Numbered from the stretch's first letter, positions 15,419-26,430 are shown. The stretch is DNA of 64,000 bases from Bacteroidales bacterium (GCA_017617035.1 JAFZWV010000007.1:1-64000), one strand, 5' to 3'. A program made the numbers and translations. Notes: a model not told the origin generated them from the letters alone.

Positions 15419-16537
15419 TTACGCTCTAGTGGCAGGGCGTTTTTCGCCGAATACGCACCAGCGGATAAACGGTATGCGGTGTAGGATTTCGTAGAGCAGG
15501 GGAGAGAGCCCGAATACCGCGACAGTCAGGATGACATACATTGCCACAGGCGGGAGCTGGGTGTACATCTTCATCATATAACCGAACGAAGCGACGATCA
15601 GATAGTGGACAATATACAGTCCATAGCTGGAGCGTGTCATATATCCGGCGAACTTGCCGGTCTTGTCGAACTTAGCCTTGAACCATGCCATCATAGCGAG
15701 GCAGGCGAGCCAGCCGTAGAGGCAGTTAAGCGGGCTGCCAAGATACTGCGGAGTAGTGTTGTCCTGACCGAAGGTGGTAATGATGAGAGCGGCGCCCGAT
15801 ACTAAGGCGCAGATAAGCAGCGGCAGCCAGACCTTTCCAATCTTCTCCTGCACTTCGTCGTGAGAGAACACGAAATAACCCAGCATGAAAGGCACCAGAT
15901 AGAACAAAGGCTTATACAAATTATACAGACCGTCAAGGCTCTCCGGGCGCGGGTCACGTATCATGGTCTGCTCTCCCGCCCAGAAAAGAATGCCGAGAAG
16001 GATAATCACCACTATGCCCGCCTTGCCGCACCAGTTCCAGAAGCGGTCGTTCTTATCGATTGCGCGGACGATGAGTAGCACGATGCACAGCAGCCACAGC
16101 GTCTGGATGAACCAGAGCGGACCGATGCCGCTGACAGACCACGCGAAATAATTAATGAATCCAGGAAGTCCTTCGGGCATTACCGATCCGCCGTTGACGT
16201 GGGAAGCTACTGCCGTGTTGAAATATCCTGTCATCCACTGAAACACGAACAAGCCTATCGTGCCGGGCACGATGAGTTTGCGCGTACGGGCGCGGAACCA
16301 GTCTCTAGCCGGGTACTTTTCGAGGGCATAGCGGGCGCTGATGCCGGCCAGCAAGAACAGCAACGGCATGAACCACGGATAGAGGATGTACATAACCACA
16401 TCCTGATACTGCGGGCCGTCACCAAATCCGCCTATTCCTCCGAAAACACCTTTATTATTATAAAAATAGAATACGTGATAAAGCAGCACCAGGAGAACGG
16501 TCACCCAGCGCAGATTGTCGACCCAATGCTTTCTCAT
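15419..16537 (-). CDS. Membrane acyltransferase (acyltransferase 3 family)
   Basis: A 372-residue integral membrane protein with about ten hydrophobic segments. The N-terminal WVDNLRWVTVLLVLLYHV carries the invariant arginine and histidine of OafA/YrhL-type acyltransferases, which move acyl groups onto surface sugars or other extracytoplasmic acceptors. It overlaps the upstream AbrB-like gene by 4 nt (ATGA), so translation is coupled. It ends at a terminator shared with the convergent deaminase. The acceptor substrate cannot be predicted; the surface-decoration cluster at 32-42 kb is one candidate target in trans. Confidence 0.88.
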   Translation of the reverse strand: MRKHWVDNLRWVTVLLVLLYHVFYFYNNKGVFGGIGGFGDGPQYQDVVMYILYPWFMPLLFLLAGISARYALEKYPARDWFRARTRKLIVPGTIGLFVFQWMTGYFNTAVASHVNGGSVMPEGLPGFINYFAWSVSGIGPLWFIQTLWLLCIVLLIVRAIDKNDRFWNWCGKAGIVVIILLGILFWAGEQTMIRDPRPESLDGLYNLYKPLFYLVPFMLGYFVFSHDEVQEKIGKVWLPLLICALVSGAALIITTFGQDNTTPQYLGSPLNCLYGWLACLAMMAWFKAKFDKTGKFAGYMTRSSYGLYIVHYLIVASFGYMMKMYTQLPPVAMYVILTVAVFGLSPLLYEILHRIPFIRWCVFGEKRPATRA

Positions 16538-16743
16538 TTTGTAAGGCCCTCCATGGCCTGGTCTATTGCGTTTTGGAATATTTCCGTCTTGAGCATCGCC
16601 ATACCCTTCTGGTCTCCCAGAAGAATAAGGGCATCGCCAGGTTTGATGTCGTAGATTTTACGGGCATCGCGAGGTATCACGATCTGGCCCTTGTCTCCCA
16701 CCTTCACTACGCCGAAGATGTATTTGCCGTCATTTTCCTGCAT
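16534..16743 (-). CDS. AbrB/MazE/SpoVT-like DNA-binding protein
   Basis: A 69-residue protein whose centre reads VKVGDKGQIVIPRDARKIYDIKPGD, with the swapped-hairpin beta-barrel motif of AbrB-family transition-state and antitoxin regulators (residues about 11-48). A short helical tail follows. It is the first gene of a two-gene operon with the acyltransferase, with a 4-nt overlap. It probably binds its own promoter region, which is shared with the divergent ECF gene. No toxin partner is present, so a toxin-antitoxin role is unlikely. Confidence 0.85.
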   Translation of the reverse strand: MQENDGKYIFGVVKVGDKGQIVIPRDARKIYDIKPGDALILLGDQKGMAMLKTEIFQNAIDQAMEGLTK

Positions 16744-16769
16744 TTGTAAGAAAAGTTAGAAATTTCCCA

Positions 16770-16777
16770 CAAATATA
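16770..16777 (-). promoter_or_regulatory. -7 promoter element of the AbrB-like gene
   Basis: Minus strand TATATTTG, 26 nt upstream of the ATG at 16743. It is divergent from the box at 16791, separated by only 13 bp. Confidence 0.7.
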
Positions 16778-16790
16778 ACGTATTTTTTGA

Positions 16791-16798
16791 TATATTTG
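16791..16798 (+). promoter_or_regulatory. -7 promoter element of the ECF S-component gene
   Basis: TATATTTG ends 20 nt before the ATG at 16819. It is back-to-back with the AbrB-like gene's promoter, so one regulator could control both. Confidence 0.7.
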
Positions 16799-16818
16799 CA
16801 AAGCCAATAAATAAATCT

Positions 16819-17328
16819 ATGGATACACTAGCTCTTCAGCATCAGAAGTACGGCTTCAAGGAGATGCGCACCTACCTGGCTGCAGCAATCTTCATCGTCG
16901 GCAATATCGTAGTCCCTCAGCTCTGCCATCTCATTCCTAACGGCGGATTGATGTTCCTCCCGATTTATTTCTTCACCCTCATAGGCGCTTTCAAGTGCGG
17001 TTGGAAGGTGGGTTTGCTGACTGCAGTGCTTTCTCCGCTGATTAACTGCGCGTTGTTCGGTATGCCGCCGGTAGCTTCGCTGCCCGCGATCATGGTCAAG
17101 TCCGTTACTCTCGCTATTGCAGCCGGTTACATTGGTTCGCATATGAAGTTCACGATCTGGTCGGTAGTTCTTGCTGTATTTGCTTATCAGTTGATTGGAA
17201 TGCTCTTCGAGTTCTTCCTTGACTTGAATATCATTCACGCCCTTCAGGACGTTCGCATCGGCTGGCCCGGCATTCTTATCCAGATTGTTGGAGGTTACTT
17301 CCTCATTAAGGCCATAGAAAAATGGTAA
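16819..17328 (+). CDS. ECF transporter S-component-like membrane protein
   Basis: A 169-residue protein with five or six hydrophobic segments, starting after a short polar N-terminus with YLAAAIFIVGNIVVPQLCHLIPNGG and continuing LPIYFFTLIGAFKCGWKVGLLTAVLSPLINCALFG, the pattern of substrate-binding S-components of energy-coupling-factor transporters. The EcfA ATPases and EcfT are not in this window, so it would rely on a shared module or work alone. The next gene overlaps by one base and encodes an FmdE-like protein, suggesting a metal- or cofactor-related ligand. That inference is weak. Confidence 0.78.
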   Translation: MDTLALQHQKYGFKEMRTYLAAAIFIVGNIVVPQLCHLIPNGGLMFLPIYFFTLIGAFKCGWKVGLLTAVLSPLINCALFGMPPVASLPAIMVKSVTLAIAAGYIGSHMKFTIWSVVLAVFAYQLIGMLFEFFLDLNIIHALQDVRIGWPGILIQIVGGYFLIKAIEKW

Positions 17329-17783
17329 TGTGTGAGTGGCGGGCCGTCCGGCTCACCAACAAGATCCACGGCCACATAGGCATCTACTCCCTTATCGGAG
17401 TGAAGATGGGCATACGTGCGCTCGAAGAGTTTCGGGCGCTCGGCCTTTCGGACCACGTCCGAATCGTCTCCCACGCCGGCCTTGTCCCTCCAGTCAGCTG
17501 CCTCAACGACGGCCTGCAAATCTCGACCGGGGCCACACTGGGCCACGGCGCAATCTCAGTAGCGCCCGACCTGGCCGAACCCGCAGCTGAATTCACTTGC
17601 GCCGGCAAGACGCTGACTATAACCCTGAAACCAGAAATCGCCGCCCAAATTCGCGACGACATCGCCCGCGGCGTTGCCCTCTACGGCCACAGCCCAAAGT
17701 ATTGGAAATACGTAGAGCACCTCGCCAAGCGCTACCGCTTCACGCTAAACCGCAAAGAAATATTCGATATTACAGCCAAATAG
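17328..17783 (+). CDS. FmdE-like protein (formylmethanofuran dehydrogenase E family)
   Basis: A 151-residue protein. The HGHIGIYSLIGVKMG stretch near the start and the CLNDGLQISTGATLGHG stretch near 60-76 match the conserved core of the FmdE family, including the single cysteine. The C-terminal zinc ribbon found in longer family members is missing. The start is the ATG at 17328, which overlaps the ECF stop as TAATG; an ATG two codons earlier is also possible. FmdE-like proteins outside methanogens have no firm function but often sit with metal transport genes. It is translationally coupled to the ECF S-component. Confidence 0.75.
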   Translation: MCEWRAVRLTNKIHGHIGIYSLIGVKMGIRALEEFRALGLSDHVRIVSHAGLVPPVSCLNDGLQISTGATLGHGAISVAPDLAEPAAEFTCAGKTLTITLKPEIAAQIRDDIARGVALYGHSPKYWKYVEHLAKRYRFTLNRKEIFDITAK

Positions 17784-17792
17784 CAAAAATTT

Positions 17793-17823
17793 TTTGCAGT
17801 TGCGAAAAATAGGTGTATATTTG
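17793..17823 (+). promoter_or_regulatory. Promoter of tRNA-Asp
   Basis: TTTG (17793-17796), a 19-bp spacer and TATATTTG (17816-17823) give an exact match to the Bacteroidota housekeeping promoter. A small GCTTC/GAAGC hairpin lies in the leader (17829-17842). Confidence 0.85.
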
Positions 17824-17852
17824 CATCCGCTTCAGACGAAGCTACTATCGTT

Positions 17853-17926
17853 GGTGCGGTAGTTCAGCTGGTTAGAATGCCGGCCTGTCACGCCGGAGGT
17901 CGAGGGTTCGAGTCCCTTCCGCACCG
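17853..17926 (+). tRNA. tRNA-Asp (anticodon GTC)
   Basis: A full cloverleaf: acceptor stem GGTGCGG pairing with CCGCACC, a D-arm with AGTTCAGCTGGTTAGAAT, an anticodon loop CTGTCAC with GTC at 17887-17889, and a T-arm GAGGGTTCGAGTCCCTT. The discriminator base is G. CCA is not encoded. A terminator follows directly. Confidence 0.95.
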
Positions 17927-17930
17927 CAAA

Positions 17931-17960
17931 AAAGAGCCATCCGAAAGGACGGCTCTTTTT
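17931..17960 (+). terminator. Rho-independent terminator after tRNA-Asp
   Basis: AAAGAGCC.TCC pairs with GGA.GGCTCTTTTT around GAAA. A strong stem followed by five Ts. Confidence 0.9.
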
Positions 17961-17992
17961 GTTTGCGGTGCTTAGCACTATAATATTTTCCG

Positions 17993-18000
17993 TATATTTG
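17993..18000 (+). promoter_or_regulatory. -7 promoter element of the namZ-like gene
   Basis: TATATTTG ends only five bases before the ATG at 18006, which predicts a leaderless or nearly leaderless message. Confidence 0.7.
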
Positions 18001-18005
18001 AACAG

Positions 18006-19187
18006 ATGAAACCCTGGCGTGTCATAGTGTTGTTGGCTTTGCTTACCGGATGCGGTGTGCAAAAAGATGGGGGTGATTCTTATGCTGGCAGGCGAATAGT
18101 CATGGGCGATGAACGCATGAGCGAGTACTTGCCGGCGCTGGAGGGTCAGAGGGTTGCAATCCTGACTAACCACACCGGTCTGGCCGGGACGAAAAAGAAC
18201 AGCCCTCATATACTCGACGTGCTGTTAAACAAACAAGTCAACGTCGCGCTCGTATTTTCCCCGGAACACGGTTTTCGCGGGACGGCGGACGCGGGGGAGA
18301 AGGTCGAAAGCGGTCGCGATCCCAAGACGGGAGTCCGGGTCGTGTCGCTCTACGGATCCAAAACACAACCGAGCGCCGAAGACTTCGATATCCTTCTGGT
18401 CGACATCCAGGACGTGGGGACGCGCTTCTACACCTACTACATAGCTGTGCTCCGCATGATGGAGGTCTGCGCTGCGAATAACAAAAAAGTGATAATCCTC
18501 GACCGGCCGAACCCCAACGGTTTCATGGTCGACGGCCCTTTACTCGACATGAAATACAAGTCCGGAGTAGGCGCGCTGCCTATACCCGTGGTCCACGGCA
18601 TGACGCTGGGCGAACTAGCCCGGATGGCGGTGGGTGAGGGCTGGACTGCCCCGGTAGACCTGACCGTGGTCCCATGCCTTAACTACAACCACGCCACCCT
18701 CTACCGCCTCCCGATCGCGCCCTCGCCCAACCTTAGGGACATGCAGGCCGTTTACCTCTACCCCTCGACCTGCCTCTTCGAGGGGACGACCCTTTCGCTC
18801 GGGCGCGGAACGCGCTGGCCTTTCGAGGTCTACGGCCATCCAAATTTCCCGCGGAAGGGCTTCAGCTTCACTCCAAGCAGCGTCAAAGGGGCAAAGAACC
18901 CGCCGCTGAAGGATCGGAAATGCTACGGGGTGGACCTGCGCCGTAAATCCCAGAAGTCAATACGGGCTAACGGCCTGGACCTCAGCTACTTAATCGATGC
19001 ATACCAGAAGATGGACGCCCCCGCGGACTTCTGGCGCCGCGACGGTTTCTTCGAGCTGCTCATCGGAGTGGACTATGTGCGCGAGATGATAGATAACGGA
19101 GCCACGGCCGAAGAAATAAAGGCCCGCTGGGCCCCGGACGTCGAGAAATTCAAAACTCAGCGCACGAAATATCTTATTTATGAGTAA
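18006..19187 (+). CDS. namZ: DUF1343 / NamZ-like exo-beta-N-acetylmuramidase lipoprotein
   Basis: A 393-residue protein with lipobox LLTGCG at about 12-17. The DUF1343 motifs are clear: ILTNHTG, FSPEHGFRG, VSLYG, LLVDIQDVGTRFYTY, the ILDRPNPNG stretch, TLGELARM and LGRGTRWPFEV. Characterised NamZ enzymes release MurNAc from the non-reducing end of peptidoglycan fragments. Here the protein should be anchored in the cell envelope. It fits with the MurNAc-6-phosphate etherase encoded at 28573, suggesting muropeptide salvage. The gene has its own promoter. Confidence 0.85.
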   Translation: MKPWRVIVLLALLTGCGVQKDGGDSYAGRRIVMGDERMSEYLPALEGQRVAILTNHTGLAGTKKNSPHILDVLLNKQVNVALVFSPEHGFRGTADAGEKVESGRDPKTGVRVVSLYGSKTQPSAEDFDILLVDIQDVGTRFYTYYIAVLRMMEVCAANNKKVIILDRPNPNGFMVDGPLLDMKYKSGVGALPIPVVHGMTLGELARMAVGEGWTAPVDLTVVPCLNYNHATLYRLPIAPSPNLRDMQAVYLYPSTCLFEGTTLSLGRGTRWPFEVYGHPNFPRKGFSFTPSSVKGAKNPPLKDRKCYGVDLRRKSQKSIRANGLDLSYLIDAYQKMDAPADFWRRDGFFELLIGVDYVREMIDNGATAEEIKARWAPDVEKFKTQRTKYLIYE

Positions 19188-19192
19188 ATTTG
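19185..19192 (+). promoter_or_regulatory. Possible -7 promoter element of the DUF975 gene
   Basis: TAAATTTG overlaps the namZ stop codon and ends 20 nt before the ATG at 19213. No clear -33 box, so readthrough from namZ is equally possible. Confidence 0.45.
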
Positions 19193-19212
19193 AACGATAA
19201 AACGATACAATT

Positions 19213-19833
19213 ATGAGAACAAGAGCAGAACAAAAAGCAGCCGCACTGGCCAAATGCAGATACAATTGGACACCGCTGGTGCTTTCCGTATTGGTATTTA
19301 TAGCAGTTTCCTGCGTCGCGGCAGCTACTACCATAGCCGCGGCTTTGGTGGATATCTTCGTTCTGGCGCCTATTGAAGTTGCGCTTATAAATGCTTTCCT
19401 CGCTTATGACCGCGACCAGACCCAGGACAATTTAATTGAGTCCATGTTCAAGAGGGCCTTCGACAAGAACTATCTCCACAAAGTACTCGGAATGTTCCTT
19501 ATGGCGCTGTTCGTCATGCTATGGAGTCTGCTTCTCTTTATTCCTGGTATAATCAAGGCCTATGCATACGCTATGACCCCGTTCATTCTGGAGGAAAAGC
19601 CGGAGCTTTCTGCCTATGAAGCCATCAAGTATAGCGAGAAGATAATGATGGGCCACAAATGGGATTTCTTCGTGCTCAACCTCAGTTTCATCGGTTGGGG
19701 TATTCTAGCTTGCTTAACATTTGGCATCGGATTCCTCTGGCTTGCGCCTTATATGCAGCTCGCACAGTGCGAGTTCTATGAGGACCTGAAAGCCGAGCAG
19801 GCAGAAAAACCTTTTGAAGGAGAAATCAGTTAA
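19213..19833 (+). CDS. DUF975 family membrane protein
   Basis: A 206-residue protein with about four or five hydrophobic segments. The middle carries VLGMFLMALFVMLWSLLLFIPGIIKAYAYAMTPFIL, with the GIIKAYAY motif and the later ELSAYEAIKYSEKIMMGHKWDFF stretch that define DUF975. Function is unknown; the family consists of integral membrane proteins with no catalytic motif. Its stop overlaps the stop of the convergent atpG by 4 nt, with no terminator between them. Confidence 0.85.
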   Translation: MRTRAEQKAAALAKCRYNWTPLVLSVLVFIAVSCVAAATTIAAALVDIFVLAPIEVALINAFLAYDRDQTQDNLIESMFKRAFDKNYLHKVLGMFLMALFVMLWSLLLFIPGIIKAYAYAMTPFILEEKPELSAYEAIKYSEKIMMGHKWDFFVLNLSFIGWGILACLTFGIGFLWLAPYMQLAQCEFYEDLKAEQAEKPFEGEIS

Positions 19834-20693
19834 TCCTGCTGGCCACCAGCGAGATCCAGAATCTCAGCCGTAATCTTGGCCTGACGGCCTTTGTTATACT
19901 CGAGGGTTAATTCCTCGAGTATTTCGTTTCCGTTGTCGGTAGCGGTCTGCATGGCAACGGTGCGGGCGGCGTGTTCGGCCGCGGCGCTATCCAGCAGCAG
20001 GGAATAGATGCGAAGACGCAGAGTCTTCGGAAGCAGTTCAGAGTATAGTTCTTTAAGTCCGGGTTCAATCAGATAATCGGCCAGGAGGTCTTCGACCGAA
20101 CGGTCGCCGTCCGACTGCTTCTCAAAGGGTAGATAGGTCTCCACCAAAGGTTTTTGGGCGGAGGCGGAGAAGAAATGGTTCCAGACAAGGACTACCTTGC
20201 CGAAGCGGCCTGAAGTATATCCCTCCACCAATTCATCCGCCAGGGCGGCAGCTTCGGCATAGGAAGGATGCGCCGATAATTCTGTATAGTCGCGAACAGA
20301 CTTTAATCCAGTTTTGGCGAAAGCGTCGGCAATCTTGCGCCCGATGGCGTACAACTCGACGGCGCCAGCCCCGATTTCGTCGACAGCCGCTCGCGCTTGT
20401 TTGATGACGTTGTTGTTGAACCCTCCGCAGAGAGAAGTGTTAGAACTCAATGCAACGACAGCCACCTTTGGAGCGGGAGCATCCTCGTCGAGTGTAGGCT
20501 GGGGAACCGCGCCACCGGCCAGTGAAATCGCGTTCAAAATAGCGGCAAGCTCTTCTTCATAAGCGCGGCAGCTCTCCGCGGCCTGCTGCGCTTTGCGCAG
20601 TTTCGCGGAGGCTACGAGTTTCATCGCCGAAGTAATCTTAAGGGTACTCCGGACGGAAGCTATTCGCGCTTTGGTTTCCTTGAGCGTTGCCAT
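19830..20693 (-). CDS. atpG: ATP synthase F1 gamma subunit
   Basis: A 287-residue central-stalk rotor subunit. The N-terminal TKARIASVRSTLKITSAMKLVA and the C-terminal MQTATDNGNEILEELTLEYNKGRQAKITAEI are the family's conserved coiled-coil helices. It is the last gene of the atp operon, 8 nt after atpA, and ends in a 4-nt convergent overlap with the DUF975 gene. Confidence 0.96.
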   Translation of the reverse strand: MATLKETKARIASVRSTLKITSAMKLVASAKLRKAQQAAESCRAYEEELAAILNAISLAGGAVPQPTLDEDAPAPKVAVVALSSNTSLCGGFNNNVIKQARAAVDEIGAGAVELYAIGRKIADAFAKTGLKSVRDYTELSAHPSYAEAAALADELVEGYTSGRFGKVVLVWNHFFSASAQKPLVETYLPFEKQSDGDRSVEDLLADYLIEPGLKELYSELLPKTLRLRIYSLLLDSAAAEHAARTVAMQTATDNGNEILEELTLEYNKGRQAKITAEILDLAGGQQD

Positions 20694-20701
20694 ACAAATG
20701 A

Positions 20702-22291
20702 TTATTCAGTCAGGCTCTTGCAGACGATAGCGGCTGTCTTTTCGATGGCCGCGGTATCGGCAGCAGTCAACTGGCCGCTCGCCAGCGACTCCAGAACGTC
20801 GGCATGGTCGGCCCTCATCTTCGTAAGGAACAGGCTCCTGAATTCATGGACCTGGTCAATGCGAATCGGGGCCATCAGGGCGTGGGTGCCGCAATAAAGC
20901 ACGGCCACCTGTTCGCCCACGGGCATGGGGGAGTACTGGACCTGGATGAGCAGGCGGGTATTCTTGCGTCCCTTGTCGAGCGCCATTTCGGTAATCTTGT
21001 CTACATCCGAGGAGAACTTCGAGAACGACTCGAGTTCGTTGTACTGGGCCTGCTCTATCTTCAGCGTACCCGCGACCTTTTTCATGGACTTTACCTGCGC
21101 GGCGCCGCCGACACGCGAAACGGAGATACCGACATTGATTGCCGGGCGCTGGCCTTGGTTGAACAGGCCTGCCTCAAGGTATATCTGGCCGTCGGTGATG
21201 GAGATAACGTTGGTCGGAATGTAAGCCGACACGTCGCCGGCCTGGGTCTCGATCATGGGCAGTGCGGTCAGCGAGCCGCCGGCCTTGACCTTGCCGCGCA
21301 GCGATTCCGGCAGGTCGTTCATCTGCTCGGCCACCTCCTGCTGGGCGATGATCTTCGCGGCACGCTCGAGCAGACGGGAGTGCAGGTAGAAGACGTCGCC
21401 AGGGTAGGCCTCACGACCGGACGGACGGCGCAGAATCAGCGAAACCTCACGGTAGGCCACAGCCTGCTTCGAGAGGTCGTCGTAGACCACGAGGGCGTGG
21501 CGGCCGGTGTCGCGGAAGTACTCGCCGATGGCAGCGCCGGCGAAGGGGGCGAAATACTGCACGGCGGCAGCATCCGCGGCGGTCGCCGCCACGACTATGG
21601 TATAGTCCATGGCGCCCTTCGAACGCAGGGTCTCGACAATATTGGCGACCGTGGATCCTTTCTGGCCCACGGCTACGTAGATGCAGTAGACGGGATCGCC
21701 CTTCAGGTAGTTCTCCCGCTGGTTGATGATGGTGTCAATGGCTATGGCGGTTTTGCCGGTCTGGCGGTCGCCGATAATCAGCTCGCGCTGTCCGCGGCCT
21801 ATCGGGATCATGGCGTCGATAGCCATGAGGCCAGTCTGAAGCGGCTCGGTCACGGGCTGACGGTAGATGACGCCCGGGGCCTTGCGCTCGAGCGGCATCT
21901 CGAAGAGTTCGCCGCCTATCTCGCCGAGGCCGTCGAGGGGGTTGCCGAGCGGGTCCACGACCCTGCCGAGCATCTTCTCGCCCACACGGATGGAGGCGAT
22001 GCGGCCCGTCCTGGTGACTTTCATGCCCTCGGCTATCTTGTCGGTCCGGCCGAGGAGCACGGCGCCTACGTTGTCTTCTTCGAGGTTCATGGCGACGGCC
22101 ATCTCTCCGCTCTCGAACTCGAGGAGTTCGCCCGCCTCGCAGGATGCGAGACCATGGATGCGGACCACGCCGTCGCTGACCTGCAGCACGAATCCGACCT
22201 CTTCCCACTCAAGGGTAGTGTCGATGTTTTGCAGTTGCTTAAGCAGAATGTCGGAAACCTCGCTGGGTTTAATACTGTTGTTGTGTGCCAT
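20702..22291 (-). CDS. atpA: ATP synthase F1 alpha subunit
   Basis: A 529-residue regulatory nucleotide-binding subunit of the F1 head. It has the P-loop GDRQTGKT at 174-181, an N-terminal beta-barrel, and the [11 protein letters not shown] stretch. Length is slightly above the usual 505-515 with no visible insertion of note. It starts 3 nt after atpH. A long antisense reading frame covers almost the whole gene and is a codon-bias shadow. Confidence 0.97.
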   Translation of the reverse strand: MAHNNSIKPSEVSDILLKQLQNIDTTLEWEEVGFVLQVSDGVVRIHGLASCEAGELLEFESGEMAVAMNLEEDNVGAVLLGRTDKIAEGMKVTRTGRIASIRVGEKMLGRVVDPLGNPLDGLGEIGGELFEMPLERKAPGVIYRQPVTEPLQTGLMAIDAMIPIGRGQRELIIGDRQTGKTAIAIDTIINQRENYLKGDPVYCIYVAVGQKGSTVANIVETLRSKGAMDYTIVVAATAADAAAVQYFAPFAGAAIGEYFRDTGRHALVVYDDLSKQAVAYREVSLILRRPSGREAYPGDVFYLHSRLLERAAKIIAQQEVAEQMNDLPESLRGKVKAGGSLTALPMIETQAGDVSAYIPTNVISITDGQIYLEAGLFNQGQRPAINVGISVSRVGGAAQVKSMKKVAGTLKIEQAQYNELESFSKFSSDVDKITEMALDKGRKNTRLLIQVQYSPMPVGEQVAVLYCGTHALMAPIRIDQVHEFRSLFLTKMRADHADVLESLASGQLTAADTAAIEKTAAIVCKSLTE

Positions 22292-22294
22292 TGA

Positions 22295-22771
22295 CTACAC
22301 TATTCGTTTGTTGAGTTCATCCAACTTGCGGCGGATCTTGTCGAGTTGGCTCTTCGCGCTGGCGTTGAGCATACGATCGTCCACCTCAAGCACAAAGCCC
22401 CCTATGAGGTCGGGGTCAACCTTCGAAGAGAAGAGTATCTCGGCGCCGAGAGAGTCGGCGAGAGTCTTCCGCAATTTATCTTCCAGATCAGGGGAAGGGG
22501 AGGCCATGGTAAGGCGCACTTCCACTATCCCGTGGGCGGCCCGGTAGAGATCCACAAAACTTTGAAGGATGAACTTGACATAGGGCAAACGCCCATTGCG
22601 CATAAGAAGGGCCACGAGTGCGGCTATATCCTCCTCGAGCGCTTTCGGTTTTTGGTCCGGATGCGCCAGAAGGGCCACGGCCTGAACGTAATCACGTTCG
22701 CCCCTGCCGGACTCCCGCGAGAGTCCCAGCAAAGCCTTGGCATATCTTCTAGATATCGCTCCGGTGTTCAT
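22295..22771 (-). CDS. atpH: ATP synthase F1 delta subunit
   Basis: A 158-residue peripheral-stalk subunit (OSCP homologue). The N-terminal ISRRYAKALLGLS and the C-terminal DPDLIGGFVLEVDDRMLNAS are diagnostic. It links the b subunit to the top of F1. It lies between atpF (6-nt gap) and atpA (3-nt gap). Confidence 0.93.
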   Translation of the reverse strand: MNTGAISRRYAKALLGLSRESGRGERDYVQAVALLAHPDQKPKALEEDIAALVALLMRNGRLPYVKFILQSFVDLYRAAHGIVEVRLTMASPSPDLEDKLRKTLADSLGAEILFSSKVDPDLIGGFVLEVDDRMLNASAKSQLDKIRRKLDELNKRIV

Positions 22772-22777
22772 CTTTTG

Positions 22778-23284
22778 TTAGCTCTTGTCTTGTGATCTCT
22801 GTACTTCGTCGATAAGCCTGTCGAGATAGGCGCCTTGCTTCTCGTCTTCGTCGAGGTCGGCCCTGAGAACCTTCTCGGCTACTTCGACTGAAAGAGTGGC
22901 AACCACACGGCGGATATCGCGCAGGGCTGATTCTTTTTCTGCCGCTATTTCTATGCGGGCCTGCTCCAGTATCTTGGAGGCTTCTTCCTTCGCTTTGTCC
23001 TGGGCTTTCGAGACTATAGAGTCTGAAGTCGCGGAGGCTTCGCGAAGGATTCTGGCCTGTTCGGCTTTTGCGTCAGAAAGAATCTGCTGCCGGCGCTCGT
23101 CCATCTCGGCGAGGGCTTTTTCGGCCTCTTCCGCTTTGCGGAGACTCTCATCGATCCTGTCCGATCTCTTCTCTACCATTCCTGTAATGATGGGGAACCC
23201 GAACTTCGCGAGGATGAAGAACACCACCGCAAAGATCAGGGTCATCCAGAACAGCAGACCGAAATCAGGAGTAATGAGAGACAT
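22778..23284 (-). CDS. atpF: ATP synthase Fo b subunit
   Basis: A 168-residue peripheral-stalk protein: one N-terminal membrane helix (LLFWMTLIFAVVFFILAKF, about 10-28) followed by a long charged helix rich in Glu, Ala and Arg that forms the stator coiled coil. Located between atpE and atpH, with a 3-nt gap to atpE. Confidence 0.94.
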   Translation of the reverse strand: MSLITPDFGLLFWMTLIFAVVFFILAKFGFPIITGMVEKRSDRIDESLRKAEEAEKALAEMDERRQQILSDAKAEQARILREASATSDSIVSKAQDKAKEEASKILEQARIEIAAEKESALRDIRRVVATLSVEVAEKVLRADLDEDEKQGAYLDRLIDEVQRSQDKS

Positions 23285-23287
23285 GGT

Positions 23288-23542
23288 TTACCTAAGGACG
23301 CCGAGCAGACAAACTAGAATTGCGAACAGACAAGCGCCTTCGACGAGAGCGCCGATAATGATGGCGAGCAGCTGATACTTGCTCGTGTACTCGGGCTGAC
23401 GGGCGCCTGCTTCAAGGGCAGACTTACCTATCTTGCCGATACCGATAGCGGCTGCGATTGCCGCTACACCTGCGCTGAGGGCCGCTGCAGCTTTTCCGAA
23501 AGCTGCGCCTGCGGCTGCCTGGAGAATAACTGTAAGTAACAT
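23288..23542 (-). CDS. atpE: ATP synthase Fo c subunit (rotor ring)
   Basis: An 84-residue hairpin of two membrane helices joined by the polar loop ARQPE (47-51). The ion-carrying carboxylate is E68 in helix 2 (GALVEGACLF). The residues that accompany it in Na+-type rings (a Ser/Thr directly after the Glu and a helix-1 Gln) are not seen, which favours H+ as the coupling ion. This is a reading of motifs, not proof. Confidence 0.94.
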   Translation of the reverse strand: MLLTVILQAAAGAAFGKAAAALSAGVAAIAAAIGIGKIGKSALEAGARQPEYTSKYQLLAIIIGALVEGACLFAILVCLLGVLR

Positions 23543-23545
23543 AAG

Positions 23546-24561
23546 CTATGAATTTGAATGTTGTCTTGATAATCCTATAAATACGCTTGAAAGCATGGTG
23601 AATACATATGCCTGAATAAAGGCCACCAACAGCTCAAGTATGTCCATGAATACTCCGAAGAGTACTGATATTACGCTCAGACCGGCGTTGAGGCCTATGC
23701 CCATCTTCGCGGTCAGGAAGATGACTGCGACTACGCCTAGCAGCATAAAGTGGCCGGCGAGGATGTTCGCAAAGAGCCTGACCATAAGGCTGAAGGGCTT
23801 TGTGAACATTCCGATAATCTCTATTACGGGAATGAGGGGGAGGGGCACCTTAAGCCAGGTCGGAACATCCGGCCAGAGTATATCTTTCCAGTAATGTTTG
23901 TTGCCGAATACATTGACTGCGATGAAGGTACAAAGTGCAAGAGTCATCGTAATGGCGATATTGCCGGTGATATTGGCGCCGCCGGGGAAGAAGGGCACTA
24001 TACCCATCAGGTTGTTGACGAAGATGAAGAAGAAGGCGGTGAGCAGGTAAGGGGAGTACCTGCGATAGTCTGCGCCTATACATTCTTTGATTACGTCGTC
24101 TTCGACCATCATAATCAGCATCTCCATCAGGCCGGTAAAGCCTCTTGGTGCCTGCTTGGTAGCATCGTGTTTTCTATACCAACGTGCCGTCAGAAGCACA
24201 ATCAACACCAGTATCAGCGAGTTGACCATCAGTCCGAGGACGTTCTTGGTGATAGAAATGTCCAGGGGCTTCAACGTTGTTCCGTCGGGCTGCAGTTCAA
24301 CCAGTTTTCCGCCTTCGTTCAGAACAAAACCCTCGTAAGACTCGCCCTCTTCGATATACTTCGAACTGAATACATGCCAACCGGTAGTCTTGCTGCGGAC
24401 TATAACGGGGAGGTGAATACTTACCGGCTCGCCCTTGATGGTGGTTACATGCCAGCCATACGAGTCGCCGACATGGCCGAAGAGGTATTCGTCCATATCG
24501 AGGTCCTGCGCCCATGCGAACACGGGCAGAAGCAGCGCGACCAGTATGCCGACTAAACGTT

Positions 24562-24565
<4 letters not shown>
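23546..24565 (-). CDS. atpB: ATP synthase Fo a subunit with periplasmic N-terminal extension
   Basis: A 339-residue stator channel subunit, longer than the usual 230-270 because of an N-terminal signal peptide (ending near AWA) and a beta-rich extracytoplasmic domain of about 100 residues, a Bacteroidota trait. The conserved channel arginine is in LMVRLFANILAGH. It overlaps atpC by 4 nt, so translation is coupled. The small atpI gene often placed here in Bacteroidota is absent. Confidence 0.95.

Positions 24566-26430
<1,865 letters not shown>

Noticed and set aside
16534..16743. AbrB-like protein as an antitoxin
   Set aside because: The coupled gene is a membrane acyltransferase, not a toxin, and no other small toxin-like frame is adjacent.
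20804..22294. A 496-codon frame antisense to atpA
   Set aside because: It mirrors the third-position bias of a highly conserved gene; similar shadows lie opposite both susC genes (9900-11288 and 57642-58646).
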